A DNA stretch of 35,764 nucleotides, from contig JAGAWQ010000051.1 of NCBI GenBank assembly GCA_017941345.1, positions 1 through 35,764 on the forward strand, in the 5' to 3' direction. Both the position numbers and the translations under genes were made by a program. Of this stretch, positions 8,683 to 15,961 are shown in pieces. Position 1 is the stretch's first letter. The number at the start of each line of letters is the position of its first letter. This DNA comes from Prevotella sp. Lineage in GTDB: Bacteria; Bacteroidota; Bacteroidia; Bacteroidales; Bacteroidaceae. Below the pieces are notes generated by a model. That model worked only from the letters and a program-made list of their open reading frames with translations, did not search any database and was not told the DNA's origin.

Positions 8683-9054
8683 ATGAAAAAAATTATGATG
8701 GCCGCAGTTGCCTTAATCTGCATGACAATGACAAGTATCGTATTCACCTCTTGTAAAAGCGAGGAAAAAACTGAAATCAAAACAGAACAAGTCTTTTACA
8801 AACTTGACGGAGGTGACTTGCAGTATGTTAAGGGGCACGAGGATGTGGTAGTGGCTTTCAACAACGACCTGACTGAAGTGATGGAGTCTGTTAATTACAC
8901 TTATGTTAAAGAGAACGAACTGATTGACCGCATACAGGCAGTTGTCAATAGCTACAACAACCAGTATATCAAAGGTAATCTTAAGTTACAGAAGTCAACT
9001 GACGCCACCAACTTCACCACCATCAGGACATTTACGATGAAGTTTGCAGAGTAA
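8683..9054 (+). CDS. Small lipoprotein of unknown function
   Basis: A 123-residue predicted lipoprotein. The signal peptide MKKIMMAAVALICMTMTS leads to a lipobox ending FTSC, so the lipidated Cys is residue 24. The mature part is charged and soluble, with a short beta-rich region (VFYKLDGGDLQYV) and a C-terminal helix-strand segment. No domain is recognised. It is the first of three genes in the same direction (8683, 9103, 9742), all starting MKKI and separated by 48-bp gaps. This suggests a co-transcribed envelope unit. A TACCTTTG promoter lies about 95 bp upstream. That it is a real gene is supported by the signal peptide, lipobox and promoter. Confidence 0.8.
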   Translation: MKKIMMAAVALICMTMTSIVFTSCKSEEKTEIKTEQVFYKLDGGDLQYVKGHEDVVVAFNNDLTEVMESVNYTYVKENELIDRIQAVVNSYNNQYIKGNLKLQKSTDATNFTTIRTFTMKFAE

Positions 9055-9076
9055 TTGGAACTAGCGAGACTTACAA

Positions 9077-9115
9077 TATTATCCATTTAAGAAACAACCA
9101 AGATGAAAAAGATTA
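9077..9115 (+). repeat. Translation-start leader repeat, copy 1
   Basis: A segment of 38-39 bp covering the leader and first codons of the beta-barrel gene: TATTATCCATTTAA, then GAAACAACCAAG, then ATGAAAAAGATT. It recurs at 9716-9754 ahead of the next gene with one difference (G to A at the 15th base). The ATG sits at the same offset in both copies. Confidence 0.9.
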
Positions 9116-9693
9116 TGATGATGCTGCTCATGGCAACAGTTGCCCTGACAGCCAGTGCACAGAACACATTGCGTGACAATGGTACATTCACCCTGCAGCC
9201 TAAAATAGGTCTTGCCTTGGGTTCGTTCTCTGGCGATTATACCAAGCCTGCTGGTGGTCAAGACCCTAAGGTGCGTGCGGGTTTTATTGCCGGTGTTGAG
9301 GGTGAGTATTACGCCAACGACTGGTTCGGAGTAGCCCTTGGTCTTAACTATGCCCAGCAGGGATGGAAGGTTGACGGCAATACGCTTAAACTTGACTATC
9401 TGAACGTTCCCCTCGTAGCCGACTTCTATGTAGCTCGCGGTCTGGCTCTGAAGACCGGTGTACAGTTTGGCTTCCTGATGAATGCAAAGGCTGACCAAGG
9501 CGATATTAAAAACAGCTGTGAGAAGTTTAATTTTTCTATCCCCGTCGGCATCTCATACGAGATCAGCAACTTCGTGCTCGATATTCGTTACAACATCGCT
9601 CTGACGAAGGTTAACAAAAACGATGGTGGACATAACGAGAAGAACCGTAGCGACCTGGTTCAGTTCACTGTAGGTTACAAGTTCGGACTCTAA
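9103..9693 (+). CDS. Outer-membrane beta-barrel protein
   Basis: A 196-residue predicted outer-membrane protein. A signal peptide (about 1-20, ending TASAQ) is followed by alternating amphipathic strands such as GLALGSFSGDY, GFIAGVEGEYYAND, VALGLNYAQQGWKV and LKLDYLNVPLVADFYV. The last strand ends in a terminal aromatic-Gly-Leu (FTVGYKFGL). The phrase 'YLNVPLVADFY' is typical of the small porin-like barrels common in Bacteroidota (outer membrane protein beta-barrel domain, PorT-like), predicted to have about eight strands. Such proteins can be structural or can assist secretion. The stop is 48 bp before the next gene. The barrel call is strong; the specific role is unknown. Confidence 0.85.
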   Translation: MKKIMMMLLMATVALTASAQNTLRDNGTFTLQPKIGLALGSFSGDYTKPAGGQDPKVRAGFIAGVEGEYYANDWFGVALGLNYAQQGWKVDGNTLKLDYLNVPLVADFYVARGLALKTGVQFGFLMNAKADQGDIKNSCEKFNFSIPVGISYEISNFVLDIRYNIALTKVNKNDGGHNEKNRSDLVQFTVGYKFGL

Positions 9694-9715
9694 TTGGGGC
9701 TTGCCAAACTTGAAT

Positions 9716-9754
9716 TATTATCCATTTAAAAAACAACCAAGATGAAAAAGATTC
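9716..9754 (+). repeat. Translation-start leader repeat, copy 2
   Basis: Second copy of the leader found at 9077-9115: TATTATCCATTTAA, AAAACAACCAAG, ATGAAAAAGATT. The stop-to-start gaps are both 48 bp and also share TAATTGG right at the stop codon, so the whole intergenic module appears duplicated. Confidence 0.9.
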
Positions 9755-11910
9755 TGAATTGGATGTTAGCCGCCATCTTCATTTGCGGCTCTAGTGTCTT
9801 TGCATCCTGCGTTGCCAACGAAGACAATTCGTCAGCTGACGTGCCCGGCGGGGAAGTGACAGAACCCTATGTAGAGCCCACCGACGACCAGCTGGAGGTG
9901 AAGGTAACCGCCGACATGCCTACCGCCGTACTGGCTCAGTTCGACGAGAGCACGGTGGCTGCAGCCCTGATCAAGCGTCTCCCGCAGACCACCACTGCCA
10001 TCAACGACGACACGAAGCTCGTCTTGTTGGACGACAGTCAGATAAAGTCGTTGACGGAGGACGATTATTTCGCGATGTCCCGTGTCATCTTTAATGGCGG
10101 ATACGTCGCCCTTCATCGCCCCAAGTTCGAAAATGCATTTTTCTTTGCCGTGTCTTTGGACGACCAGTTCGAGAAAATTCAGAACGCCATTCTGAAGGAG
10201 AACGGTGTCGAGGGGGCTGACGACGAACCAGCAGCCAGCAGCAGCAGCGATGGCGGCGACATGGTGCGCAAGGTCAACAATGTCCGTGCACTGCACAGAA
10301 GCGGCGAGGCAATCGACGAAAACACCGTGATTGACGAACTCATGGTTTTCTCCATCAATGCCAACTATCTGATTCCTCCCTACAGCGAGGAATTGCCTGC
10401 CGCCAGCAAAACGGAAGACGAGCAGGGGCAAGAGACGACCGTTGAGACGAAGGAGAAGTTCTTACTGAATCCCTATCACTGCGGTCATTTGGCCGACGGC
10501 GTTGCCGCATGGCTGAACACCAAGGAGCAGGAGAAGGCAGAGGCCCAGCAGCCCGAGGCAGCAAGTGCTAAGCGCAGGGCCGAAGCCAACGAGGTAATTA
10601 ACTCGATGTTGTCATGCACCGACGAGTTTACCATTTCCGGTTCGCTGAGGGCTTTTGATGATCAAGGCAGGAGATACAACCGTAAAAACGCCTCCAACAC
10701 CACCATCCGTTCGTGGAGCATCCATGACTTTGGCAGCAACCGCGATTTCTACTATGTAGAGGAAAACCACCATATCCGTATGGGCGGTGAAAATTCGGAT
10801 AAGAGCAAAACACTCTATTGGGGACCCTATGACAAGGAGAAATGGATGTACACTTGGGAAAAGTGGCATCCTTTTGGTGATATGTATGTGGACGCTCCTA
10901 AGAAATTTAGTGTTGAAGGCTATGAAGACCAGGGCTCAATCTATGCCTTCTATTACGGTAGCTGGCTCGACGAGTCTTCTCATGCGATGAACCTTTCTGG
11001 CGCTGGTGAAATTAATGTAGAGAAGAGCCTGCCCAGCACCGACAACAACCAAACTACCGAGACCATCGCCATCGGCACCACCGACGGCACCTCTCATACA
11101 TCAGGTTGGAGTTTTGGTGGTAGCCTTGGTGGCAACGCTGGTATGAGTGGTAGTAATGGGACGGGTGGAGGTAGTGGCGGTTTCAATTTCAGCTATTCGA
11201 AAAGCACAACTACCATACACAATACGTCCTTCACCATGAGTACGTCGTCTGTCAGCAAAGACCTGGCCATCAAGAGAAACACCGACGGCGCTAAGGTGAC
11301 ATGGACTTACGAAGCAGGCCATACTCCTCGTGTCATTTGGGATAAGATGTGGCATGAAATGGCTGCGCCCATCCTGACCAACGACATCGACATCACCAAC
11401 AAGGTTTGCTGGTCAGTAAAGAATCCTTCGGGTAAATACCAATTGGCTTGGTATAAACAAAACTGGACAAAGGCAGTGTTTGTACAATGGGGTAAAAGTA
11501 CAGCCCAGAGATTTGCTCTTAACAGTGCTTGTTCTAAAACATACAATTTGACACCCCCACGCCGCTTCAAGAAGGAATGGTACTGCGATCTCCGTGTCTT
11601 GGGCAAAAACCTGAAAGATGATGCGACGGAGAAATTCCTCGCCTACCTGAGAGAGGTAGTCAATCCCACTATGTTCAGTAATAAGTTCAATCTGGCAGAA
11701 GCAACGAACGACGATGTCAAGGTCATCAAGTATAACGTGGGAGTAGCCACGAAAATACTGAAGAAAAACAGCCAATTACGCGACATGATAGAATACAGAG
11801 CGAAAGAGCTGGGCATCGAGAAGTACACCATCAAGTGGTTCACCAACGATGAAGCCGTGAATAAGAAACATAAGCCATTCACGTTTCCAAGAGAGATAGG
11901 CAAGAATTAA
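9742..11910 (+). CDS. Large lipoprotein, possible leukocidin-like fold; function unknown
   Basis: A 722-residue predicted lipoprotein with a signal peptide and lipobox FASC (Cys23). Regions: an acidic stretch (24-60); a domain at about 60-215; a low-complexity Gln/Glu/Ala linker (215-290); a beta-rich region (about 290-600); a Lys-rich helical C-terminus (about 620-722). Residues 455-490 are Gly/Ser-rich (GWSFGGSLGGNAGMSG, then GGFNFSYSKSTTTIHNTSF). The order of this stretch, followed by strands containing KVTWTYE, recalls the stem and flanking strands of leukocidin/alpha-hemolysin-type beta-barrel pore formers, where a GYSxGG segment leads to a Gly-rich stretch and a 'SxS..I.Y' strand. I see this as a resemblance by eye, not a demonstrated homology. 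It could instead be an unrelated surface-exposed beta protein. It is the last gene of the lipoprotein/barrel unit and is followed by a strong hairpin at 12003. Confidence 0.7.
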   Translation: MKKILNWMLAAIFICGSSVFASCVANEDNSSADVPGGEVTEPYVEPTDDQLEVKVTADMPTAVLAQFDESTVAAALIKRLPQTTTAINDDTKLVLLDDSQIKSLTEDDYFAMSRVIFNGGYVALHRPKFENAFFFAVSLDDQFEKIQNAILKENGVEGADDEPAASSSSDGGDMVRKVNNVRALHRSGEAIDENTVIDELMVFSINANYLIPPYSEELPAASKTEDEQGQETTVETKEKFLLNPYHCGHLADGVAAWLNTKEQEKAEAQQPEAASAKRRAEANEVINSMLSCTDEFTISGSLRAFDDQGRRYNRKNASNTTIRSWSIHDFGSNRDFYYVEENHHIRMGGENSDKSKTLYWGPYDKEKWMYTWEKWHPFGDMYVDAPKKFSVEGYEDQGSIYAFYYGSWLDESSHAMNLSGAGEINVEKSLPSTDNNQTTETIAIGTTDGTSHTSGWSFGGSLGGNAGMSGSNGTGGGSGGFNFSYSKSTTTIHNTSFTMSTSSVSKDLAIKRNTDGAKVTWTYEAGHTPRVIWDKMWHEMAAPILTNDIDITNKVCWSVKNPSGKYQLAWYKQNWTKAVFVQWGKSTAQRFALNSACSKTYNLTPPRRFKKEWYCDLRVLGKNLKDDATEKFLAYLREVVNPTMFSNKFNLAEATNDDVKVIKYNVGVATKILKKNSQLRDMIEYRAKELGIEKYTIKWFTNDEAVNKKHKPFTFPREIGKN

Positions 11911-11965
11911 AACCGATAAAAAAGTATCTGATGATTCTAGCCTTGGGGCTAACCGGAGCAGTCTT

Positions 11966-11980
11966 GGGGACAGAGTCCCC
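11966..11980 (+). other. Small GC hairpin downstream of the large lipoprotein gene
   Basis: GGGGAC-AGA-GTCCCC, a perfect 6-bp stem with a 3-nt loop, 55 bp after the stop codon. No T-run follows. It may protect the 3' end or be incidental. Confidence 0.4.
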
Positions 11981-12002
11981 CGTGTGCACTTGATTTGAAT
12001 TC

Positions 12003-12040
12003 AATACTCCGAATGAAATGAAAATTTCGTTCGGAGTATT
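12003..12040 (+). terminator. Intrinsic terminator-like hairpin after the lipoprotein operon
   Basis: Arms of 17 bp (12003-12019 and 12024-12040) pair with a single T-G wobble around a 4-nt GAAA loop. The right arm runs into a T-rich tract (TATTTTTCATT). This fits a Rho-independent terminator for the plus-strand operon ending at 11910. The outer arm sequence AATACTCCGAA belongs to the repeat family also found at 34760-34800. Confidence 0.7.
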
Positions 12041-12053
12041 TTTCATTACTTTC
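12032..12053. repeat. Accessory block of the dispersed element, copy A
   Basis: A 22-bp block (CGGAGTATTTTT followed by CATTACTTTC) that is identical in inverted orientation to 34768-34789. It lies about 130 bp from the main conserved core on the same side as in copy B. It therefore probably marks the outer end of a composite element whose middle is variable. Confidence 0.75.
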
Positions 12054-12180
12054 TGAGTATCTTCCGTTACTTACGGAGATACCTCTTTTGAGTCATTCCG
12101 ATGCCTGTTATGAGTCGTGCAGATATCTCCTATACAGTATAAGGGATTATCTCTTTGAGTGAAAGATGACGTTTGGACAA

Positions 12181-12335
12181 CTTATAGAAGGTATTTCCGT
12201 GTTTAATTGTGAAAAAACATAGCCCCCCGCGCCCCAGATTGCTGTTTTCCCTTTGTAAATGGGCGATTGCGTTGGGGCGCGGTTGTCTAAAACTGCGCCC
12301 CAACTATGCCCCAACTGCGCCCCTCCAATGCACAG
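12181..12335 (-). repeat. Dispersed non-coding element, copy A (downstream of ftsZ)
   Basis: This 155-bp GC-rich block is repeated in inverted orientation at 34529-34682. I count nine mismatches and one 1-bp gap by hand, about 94% identity. It starts about 43 bp beyond the ftsZ stop codon and lies in the same orientation relative to ftsZ as copy B does to the sugar kinase. Inside are three 11-bp units (CTGCGCCCCAA, CTATGCCCCAA, CTGCGCCCCTC). An arm GTTGGGGCGC (12271-12280, plus strand) can pair with GCGCCCCAAC (12295-12304), and an overlapping arm TGGGGCGCGG (12273-12282) can pair with CCGCGCCCCA (12227-12236). I see no convincing reading frame in it. The remaining intergenic sequence (11911-12378) holds the hairpins listed separately and otherwise nothing I recognise. 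Confidence 0.85.
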
Positions 12336-12378
12336 GGTATTGACAGGAGCGAACTAAAAAATCCGTGTATATTTTCTA

Positions 12379-13701
12379 TTACCCGAACTTGATGGTGCCC
12401 TGTATGGGCTCCGTCTGTGGCGATGCTTCTACCTGGAACTGCGGCTCTTCGCCTGTGGCCTGCGTATAGATGCTGTCCAGGATTTCGCGGGTGCGCTTGT
12501 AGGTCGGTGTCTGCTCTACGGCTGAGATGACGTCTTCGTTGTCGAGGTCCTCCGCACGGAACAGGTAGATGTGCGGACGACGCTTGTAGCGCTTGCCCTG
12601 CCCGTCGTTGCCGTAGTAGCGGTTACGGCGGTCTTCGCGCTGTGCCTCCTTCTCCTGTTCAGCGGCAATGCGGGCGGCGGTCTGCTGGTCCATCTTCTTG
12701 ATGTGGTCGCTCATGCCGTCGACATTGTCGATGCCGAATCCGGTAGCCAGTATGGTTACCTTCACGCGCTTGCCCAGCTCGGGGTCGACGGCCAGTCCCC
12801 ACTTGATTTCGAAGTCGCCAAACTTCGCCATGAAGTCGTTGACATCGTTCATCTCTTCCATCATGAGCGACTCCTTGCCGTCCTTGCCGCCAGAGAAGGA
12901 GATGGAGAGCAGGATTTTCTTCGAGTTGAAGACATCGTTCTCGTTGAGCAGCGGTGAGTTCAGGGCGTCCTCAATGGCCTTGCGGACACGGCCCTCGCCT
13001 TCGCCATAGCCTGTCGACATGATGGCCACGCCGCCGTCCTTGAGCACCGTCTTCACGTCGTTGAAGTCGAGGTTGATGAGTCCGTGAACGGTAATGATTT
13101 CTGCTATCGACTTGGCGGCTATCGAGAGCGTGTCGTCAGCCTTGCCAAAGGCATCGAGCACGGTCAGCTCCGGGTAAATCTCACGCAGACGCTCGTTGTT
13201 GATGACCAGCAGGGCGTCGACATGTTTCGACATCTCCTCGACGCCGTCGAGTGCCTGGTCAATCTTGCGGTCGCCCTCGAAGCGGAAGGGGATGGTGACG
13301 ATGCCAACGGTGAGGATGCCCATCTCTTTGGATACGCGGGCAATGACGGGAGCAGCACCGGTACCCGTGCCGCCGCCCATGCCGGCGGTGATGAACGCCA
13401 TGCGTGTGCCGTCGCTGAGCATCTGCTTAATGTCGTCAAGACTTTCCTCGGCCGCTGCGCGTGCCTTTTCGGGCTTGTTGCCAGCGCCCAGTCCCTCCTT
13501 GCCCAACTGCAAGTGTACGGGTACGGGCGAGTCGTTCAACGCCTGGTTGTCGGTATTGCAGAGTACGAAGGTCACATCGTGAATGCCTTCGCGATACATG
13601 TGGTTAACGGCATTGCCGCCGCCACCTCCTACACCAATCACCTTAATGTAGCTGTTCTCTTTAGCGGGCTCGCCGAAATCGAGCAATATGTTGTTGTCCA
13701 T
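12379..13701 (-). CDS. ftsZ: Cell division GTPase FtsZ
   Basis: Tubulin homologue that polymerises into the Z-ring at midcell. It is 440 residues: an N-terminal GTPase domain with VGGGGGNAV, the GTP-binding signature GGGTGTG (109-115), and the T7 catalytic loop NLDFNDV (210-216), followed by the activation domain to about 325. A charged variable linker (about 335-375) follows, with a C-terminal part containing HIYLFRAEDLDNEDV. The very C-terminus ends in TIKFG rather than an obvious PAFLR-like FtsA-binding peptide, although the last residues are hydrophobic enough to serve. It is the last gene of the dcw cluster. The leader from ftsA is 40 bp and contains TTAAAAG heptamers. Transcripts would run into the repeat element downstream. 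Confidence 0.98.
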   Translation of the reverse strand: MDNNILLDFGEPAKENSYIKVIGVGGGGGNAVNHMYREGIHDVTFVLCNTDNQALNDSPVPVHLQLGKEGLGAGNKPEKARAAAEESLDDIKQMLSDGTRMAFITAGMGGGTGTGAAPVIARVSKEMGILTVGIVTIPFRFEGDRKIDQALDGVEEMSKHVDALLVINNERLREIYPELTVLDAFGKADDTLSIAAKSIAEIITVHGLINLDFNDVKTVLKDGGVAIMSTGYGEGEGRVRKAIEDALNSPLLNENDVFNSKKILLSISFSGGKDGKESLMMEEMNDVNDFMAKFGDFEIKWGLAVDPELGKRVKVTILATGFGIDNVDGMSDHIKKMDQQTAARIAAEQEKEAQREDRRNRYYGNDGQGKRYKRRPHIYLFRAEDLDNEDVISAVEQTPTYKRTREILDSIYTQATGEEPQFQVEASPQTEPIQGTIKFG

Positions 13702-13711
13702 AACTTTTTAT

Positions 13712-13732
13712 CTTTTAACTTTTAACTCTTAA
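13712..13732. repeat. Tandem heptamers CTTTTAA at the ftsA/ftsZ junction
   Basis: Two perfect and one variant 7-bp unit (CTTTTAA, CTTTTAA, CTCTTAA), preceded by a degenerate unit next to the ftsZ ATG. On the minus strand this is an A-rich leader of TTAAAAG repeats. It differs in one position from the GTGAAAA units at ruvB/coaD and murG/murC. Confidence 0.8.
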
Positions 13733-13741
13733 CAATCTCTT

Positions 13742-15196
13742 TTATTCTTCCTCTTCGATAATTTTCTTACCGAAGTTGGTCAGTCCCTTAAAGGCTTTGT
13801 TCAGCCAGCTGTTCTCCTTCTTGATGCGGGCTTTCTCGCGAGCCTCCTCTTCAGCTTTCTCGCGTGCGGCACGCTCTTCCTCCTCTTTCTTGATACGGCT
13901 TTCCTCCTCGGCACGTCGTATCTCCTCGGCCGTACGTACCACTCCTGCGGGAATCTCAGTAGCCTGGCGCGGGCGGCGCAGTTCTGCATTGTTGTCAAGT
14001 GGTGAAACCTTTTGGCCTGCGAACAAATCGCCGTTGGGGTCGTACTCATCGCCGGCACAGTTGATGTCACCCTTTGCCAGCAGACCCAGCACGGTGTTGT
14101 ATTTTCCGTCGTGAGCGTTAAGTTCGGCTATCGTCGAGTTGATGGTCTGAATCACAAACTTGGCCACGCGTATCTTGTCGACGTGGGTGTAGTTCTTGAA
14201 GGCTTTCTCAATATCCTTCATGTTCGACCCGCCACCGGTAAGGATAATGCCGCCCAACAGCTTGTCGGCATATTCCTCAGGCACCTGGCACCAGGCGTTG
14301 GCGATGATTTCCTCTAAGCGGCTTTCTACGATTTCAACAAACTTGCGCATTTCCACCTGGCGTTCATTGTCGATGGGGTATTTCAGGTTGTTGTCTATCT
14401 CGTTGTTCTCCGTAAAGGCACAGCCATACTTCAGCTTCATGCGCTCGGCATCCGACTCTTCCATCTGCAGCGAGGCAATGTCCTTGGTGATGTTGTTGGA
14501 GCCAAGGGGAATGACGGCCAGATGGCGCAGGATGTTCTTCGTGTAGACACTGACAGTCGTCGTGTCGGCACCGAGGTCGACCAAGACGCAACCCGAACGG
14601 CGCTCTGCCTCGGTCAGCACGCTGTCGGCCAGGGCCAGCGGCGCGAGATACATCTCGGCAACGGTAATGTTGGCAGCCTCGAAACAGCTGTTCAAGTTCT
14701 TGTAGAATGCCTTGCGTTGCAGAATATTGAGGAAGTTGCCCTCGATATGAGTGCAGGGAATGCCAACGGGTTCCAGCTGGTACTGCGAGTCTACCTTATA
14801 CTCCTGTACCGCAGCATCGAGAATCTCCAGGTCGGCATATTTCATATTACGGTTGGCATCCATCAGTTCAATCACCATGTCCTGAGTGACGGGTGTCTCG
14901 ACAGACAGTTCTCTGGTGATAACATTACGAGTAGAGCGGATAGACTGACCGCCAACGCCTACATAAACCTGTGTGATGTTGGTCTTGAGCTGCTTTTGCA
15001 GCTTGTTGACGATGGTTGTCAGGCATTGGGCTGTCTTGTCGATGTTGTAAACCACACCTTTGCGGATGCAAGTACTAGAGTCCTCCCTGACGCAAGCTAA
15101 CACCTGAATGCTTCCGTCGAGATTCTTCTTACCAGCAATTCCAGTCATCTTTGATGACCCCAGTTCGATAGCTACGATAAAATCCTTTGACATCAT
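13742..15196 (-). CDS. ftsA: Cell division protein FtsA
   Basis: Actin-like ATPase that tethers FtsZ to the inner membrane and recruits later division proteins. It is 484 residues, longer than the roughly 420 of E. coli FtsA. The N-terminus shows the phosphate-1 motif (IELGSSKMTGIAG), then the 1C subdomain and LVDLGADTTTVSVY (phosphate 2) and GIILTGGGSNMKDIEKAF (adenosine motif). The extra length is a Glu/Lys/Arg-rich, probably helical stretch (about 415-462) leading to a terminal amphipathic helix NSWLNKAFKGLTNFGKKI, the expected membrane-targeting sequence. Two ATGs are adjacent at the start (15196 and 15193); either is possible. It follows ftsQ by 8 bp. Confidence 0.97.
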   Translation of the reverse strand: MMSKDFIVAIELGSSKMTGIAGKKNLDGSIQVLACVREDSSTCIRKGVVYNIDKTAQCLTTIVNKLQKQLKTNITQVYVGVGGQSIRSTRNVITRELSVETPVTQDMVIELMDANRNMKYADLEILDAAVQEYKVDSQYQLEPVGIPCTHIEGNFLNILQRKAFYKNLNSCFEAANITVAEMYLAPLALADSVLTEAERRSGCVLVDLGADTTTVSVYTKNILRHLAVIPLGSNNITKDIASLQMEESDAERMKLKYGCAFTENNEIDNNLKYPIDNERQVEMRKFVEIVESRLEEIIANAWCQVPEEYADKLLGGIILTGGGSNMKDIEKAFKNYTHVDKIRVAKFVIQTINSTIAELNAHDGKYNTVLGLLAKGDINCAGDEYDPNGDLFAGQKVSPLDNNAELRRPRQATEIPAGVVRTAEEIRRAEEESRIKKEEEERAAREKAEEEAREKARIKKENSWLNKAFKGLTNFGKKIIEEEE

Positions 15197-15204
15197 ATTG
15201 TTAC

Positions 15205-15954
15205 TTATAATTTACGTTTCTTACATATTATCTGATTGTTGAACTCCAGGTTGATATAGGAGTACTTGTTCCATCCGGCATGACAAAGCCCATAGCGATA
15301 GAACTTTTCCAGGCGGACGAATTTCTTGTCGATGTTGACGGGTTCTCCTAAATAGATGATATGCTCGCCAACCTTCGGGACGGCTTCGACGGTACCGTCG
15401 GACAGCACGTTGACCTGTTGAATCTGGCTGCGCCACAGCGGATGCTCTATGAGATATTTGCCAATCTTGGTCAGCACCTTTTGGGCATATTTCTTCGTGA
15501 TGTATCCTGTGGCCACTGCCAGGTCGCTGGCGTATGTCGTGTTTTGCATCATGTTGCCATACTCGTCGACATAGTAGTCGTCACCGTTATTGGCCTTGAC
15601 GTGGATAACGGGGAGGCGCTGAACCATCTGGATGTTGACGCGGCCTGTCTGTGTCTTGTAACACTCCGCCTTTTCAACAAACGGGTTCTTCAGCAAGTTC
15701 TCCTCTATCGCACGCGTGTTGATTTGCTCCATGGGGTCACCCAGCGGGTAGAGCTTGGCCCGCTGCAGTTGTGACCTGACTTCGTTGGCATTCAGAAAGC
15801 CCTGCACCATGCCATCCTGAATGTCGATGTTCACCTCGTTGCACACATTGCTCAGCTCATCAGGGCGGTTGAATGCCGTGATGGCCAGCAACAGGTAAGC
15901 TGCCAGGACGATGTCAATGGTGACGATGATGGTCTTTTTCAGGTTGAATGCCAT
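15205..15954 (-). CDS. ftsQ: Cell division protein FtsQ
   Basis: Bitopic inner-membrane protein of the divisome that links early and late proteins. It is 249 residues: a short cytoplasmic N-terminus, one transmembrane helix (about 8-26, TIIVTIDIVLAAYLLLAITAF), a POTRA-like periplasmic domain (about 38-110) with the typical 'NPFVEKAECYKTQTGRVNI' strand pair, and a beta domain including YYVDEYGNMM. Sequence conservation is low in this family, so the position between murC and ftsA and the topology are as important as the motifs. It starts 7 bp after the murC stop. Confidence 0.93.
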   Translation of the reverse strand: MAFNLKKTIIVTIDIVLAAYLLLAITAFNRPDELSNVCNEVNIDIQDGMVQGFLNANEVRSQLQRAKLYPLGDPMEQINTRAIEENLLKNPFVEKAECYKTQTGRVNIQMVQRLPVIHVKANNGDDYYVDEYGNMMQNTTYASDLAVATGYITKKYAQKVLTKIGKYLIEHPLWRSQIQQVNVLSDGTVEAVPKVGEHIIYLGEPVNIDKKFVRLEKFYRYGLCHAGWNKYSYINLEFNNQIICKKRKL

Positions 15955-15961
15955 GCTTGAA

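Noticed and set aside
12181-12335. Dispersed element as a transposase-bearing IS or a tRNA/rRNA fragment
   Set aside because: No reading frame or cloverleaf is visible in either copy; it remains a non-coding element of unknown class.
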